Below, in pieces: positions 62,779-64,000 of a DNA stretch of 64,000 nucleotides. The position numbers and the translations under genes were made by a program. The DNA is from Desmodesmus armatus. Its lineage: Eukaryota; Chlorophyta; Chlorophyceae; Sphaeropleales; Scenedesmaceae. Location of the stretch: positions 660,135 through 724,134 of the forward strand of contig VIIQ02000007.1 in assembly GCA_007449985.2 (NCBI GenBank), given 5' to 3'. A model generated the notes under the pieces. The model was not told the DNA's origin. It saw only the letters and a list, made by a program, of their open reading frames with translations, and ran no database searches. Within the stretch, counting starts at the first letter, position 1, and each line of letters begins with the position of its first letter.

Positions 62779-62934
62779 GCACATGCATCACTAAGCAGCT
62801 GCACATGCACATGCATCACTAACCACTTCTTTTCGTTGACAGACACGGCAGCTTCAGCCCTGCTGCACATGCACATGCATCACGAACCACTTCTTTTCGT
62901 TAACAGACACGGCAGCTTCAGCCCCTGCGATTTC
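62779..62934. repeat. Tandem ~64-bp repeat in 3' flank
   Basis: Two full copies (62803-62866 and 62867-62931) share CACATGCACATGCATCAC, CCACTTCTTTTCGTT and CAGACACGGCAGCTTCAGCC. A partial copy of the first part precedes them at 62779. Confidence 0.85.
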
Positions 62935-62975
62935 ACTACAACACAGCCCATGCTGCCCATGCGTGCTGCGGCGGC

Positions 62976-63767
62976 CTACTTTGCTGCCTGCTGCTGCTGC
63001 TGCTGCTGCTTGGCGGCCACAAACGCCTGCCACGCGTCTGTGTGCTTGTTGGTGTTGGTGATGGGCCAGAGTCCGATCCAGTCACCAATCAGGATGGTGC
63101 TCAGCTCAGGGTCCTCACCTGCAGGCAGTGCAGGGTCAACAAAATTTGCATTCAACCTTCCAAAACCTTCTGCTAAAGGATCATATGCAAAACCAAAAGA
63201 ATGAAACAGCATAAGTAAAGTAATTTTTTCTTGGACAAAAAAATTAAAATTTCCAAGAACAACTTTTCAAAATAGTTTTGAACAAAGTTTTTGAAATTGA
63301 ACAAAGTTTTCAAGTTTTGAAATTTGTTCAAGAAAACTTCTTTGATGTATGCCAATATATAAGAGGATTTTTGTTATTTGTTTCTATTGAAAAAAGAGAT
63401 TTCGAGAGGTGTGTGAGCCCGGGGGGTGGGAAGGGGGGGGGCACAAACAATGCGGTTGTGAGCTCCCCTTATCTCGCTCTGTATGGTGCCTTGCGCACTG
63501 TCGTGCACCATTTGCCGGTCCTGTCCAACACACTACACAGCTGCTGACCCACCTGCTGCTTGGTCGACTGCCTTGAGGCCGTCTGCGCTGCCACTCTTCT
63601 TGTCCAAGTGCACCCAGGACTCCCAGTCAATCTTGAACTCAGCCGGGTCGCCTGCCTTGGCCAGCAGGATGGCTGGCTTCAGCCCAAAGTTGCCCTCGGG
63701 TGCTGCTGCGTCCTGCCAGCGCAGGTCGAGGCTCCAGCGCACTTTGTGGGAGGTGTTGTCAAGGGAC
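62976..63767 (-). CDS. Phytanoyl-CoA dioxygenase (PhyH)-like protein, C-terminal part
   Basis: Two exons are visible (63767-63553 and 63118-62976, phase-matched); the gene continues beyond the window's right end, so the N-terminus and iron-ligand residues are not all seen. The visible part, NTSHKVRWSLDLRWQ, GLKPAILLAKAGDP and KIDWESW, resembles the C-terminal beta-sheet end of PhyH-like Fe(II)/2-oxoglutarate oxygenases, where the Arg of VRWSLDLRWQ is expected to bind 2-oxoglutarate. The last exon adds GEDPELSTILIGDWIG, GLWPITNTNKHTDAWQAF and a Gln run before the TAG. The substrate is unknown. The intron between the exons contains an AT-rich block unlike its surroundings, and a relic copy of the first visible exon's start lies upstream. 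Confidence 0.7.
63150..63405. other. AT-rich island inside PhyH-like intron
   Basis: About 255 bases dominated by A and T (TTTTTTCTTGGACAAAAAAA, repeated GAACAAAGTTTT), in a window that is otherwise GC-rich. It includes an inverted repeat with arms TTGAACAAA and TTTGTTCAA around 63297-63330. Possible origins are an organellar DNA fragment or transposon remnant. No protein family was recognised in it. Confidence 0.7.
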
Positions 63768-63881
63768 CTGGGAGGGGGGGGGGGGGGGGGGGGGGGAAGC
63801 ACAGCGCGGGGGTGGGGGGGGGGGGGGGGACAGCCCGGGGGGGGGGGGGGGGGTTGTGAGGTCAGTCAGTCAATCGTCAGT

Positions 63882-63922
63882 CGAGGCTCCAGCGAACCTT
63901 GTGGGAGGAGTTGTCAAGGGAC
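63882..63922 (-). repeat. Relic copy of a PhyH-like exon start
   Basis: GTCCCTTGACAACTCCTCCC and the next 20 bases repeat the working exon start (63767-63727) behind the same CCCAG acceptor; the copy hits TGA after about 14 codons. It is flanked by long G runs (C on the coding strand). Confidence 0.85.
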
Positions 63923-64000
63923 CTGGGGGGGGGGGGCACAGCGTGTGTGTGTGTGTGTGGGGGGGGGGGGGGGCACAGCGTGGGGGGGGGGGGGGGGGGG

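Overview
This looks like nuclear DNA of a GC-rich green alga (Chlorophyta). Genes are split into many short exons with GT-AG introns. Likely TGTAA polyadenylation signals follow several stops. Coding strands carry very many CAG triplets, read as Gln, Ala or Ser runs, and introns are full of long C/G tracts and CA runs. Recognised families (AP2, augmin HAUS1, SCAR/WAVE NAP1, UDP-glucose epimerase, plastid-type FKBP, PhyH) fit a chlorophyte; an order such as Sphaeropleales is only a guess. No tRNA, rRNA, CRISPR array or intact transposon was seen.

Layout. 1-5.4 kb is nearly empty apart from a small secreted His/Gly-rich repeat protein gene (minus). 5.7-9.6 kb: AP2-domain transcription factor with a long Gln/Ala tail (minus). 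10.7-14.1 kb: eight-exon family-2 glycosyltransferase of bacterial type (minus), divergent from UDP-glucose 4-epimerase at 14.7-19.6 kb (plus, 10 exons, 345 aa). 20.9-34.1 kb: one giant minus-strand gene whose exons join in phase and combine CCCH zinc fingers, a GYF domain, a PAM2-like motif and two DUF3825-like segments. It is divergent from HAUS1 (34.8-36.5 kb, 280 aa). NAP1/NCKAP1 follows (37.3-46.6 kb, 21 exons, 1385 aa), then a ~2400-aa Gln/Ala/Gly-rich unknown protein (47.1-55.3 kb), a plastid-type FKBP isomerase (56.3-59.2 kb, 236 aa), an unknown protein with a three-fold internal repeat (60.2-61.9 kb), and the 3' end of a phytanoyl-CoA-dioxygenase-like gene that runs off the right edge (minus).

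Most unusual: introns of at least four genes hold partial copies of the neighbouring exon end with its splice site, set among C/G and CA tracts. Copies of exon 5' ends lie upstream of the working exon; copies of exon 3' ends lie downstream. Their codon differences from the working exon are mostly synonymous. A second pattern is repeated one-base frame loss in C/G runs of otherwise coherent long exons. Both need reads and RNA-seq to tell biology from assembly error.

Exon models were made by eye from splice consensus, phase and family similarity; no search was run.
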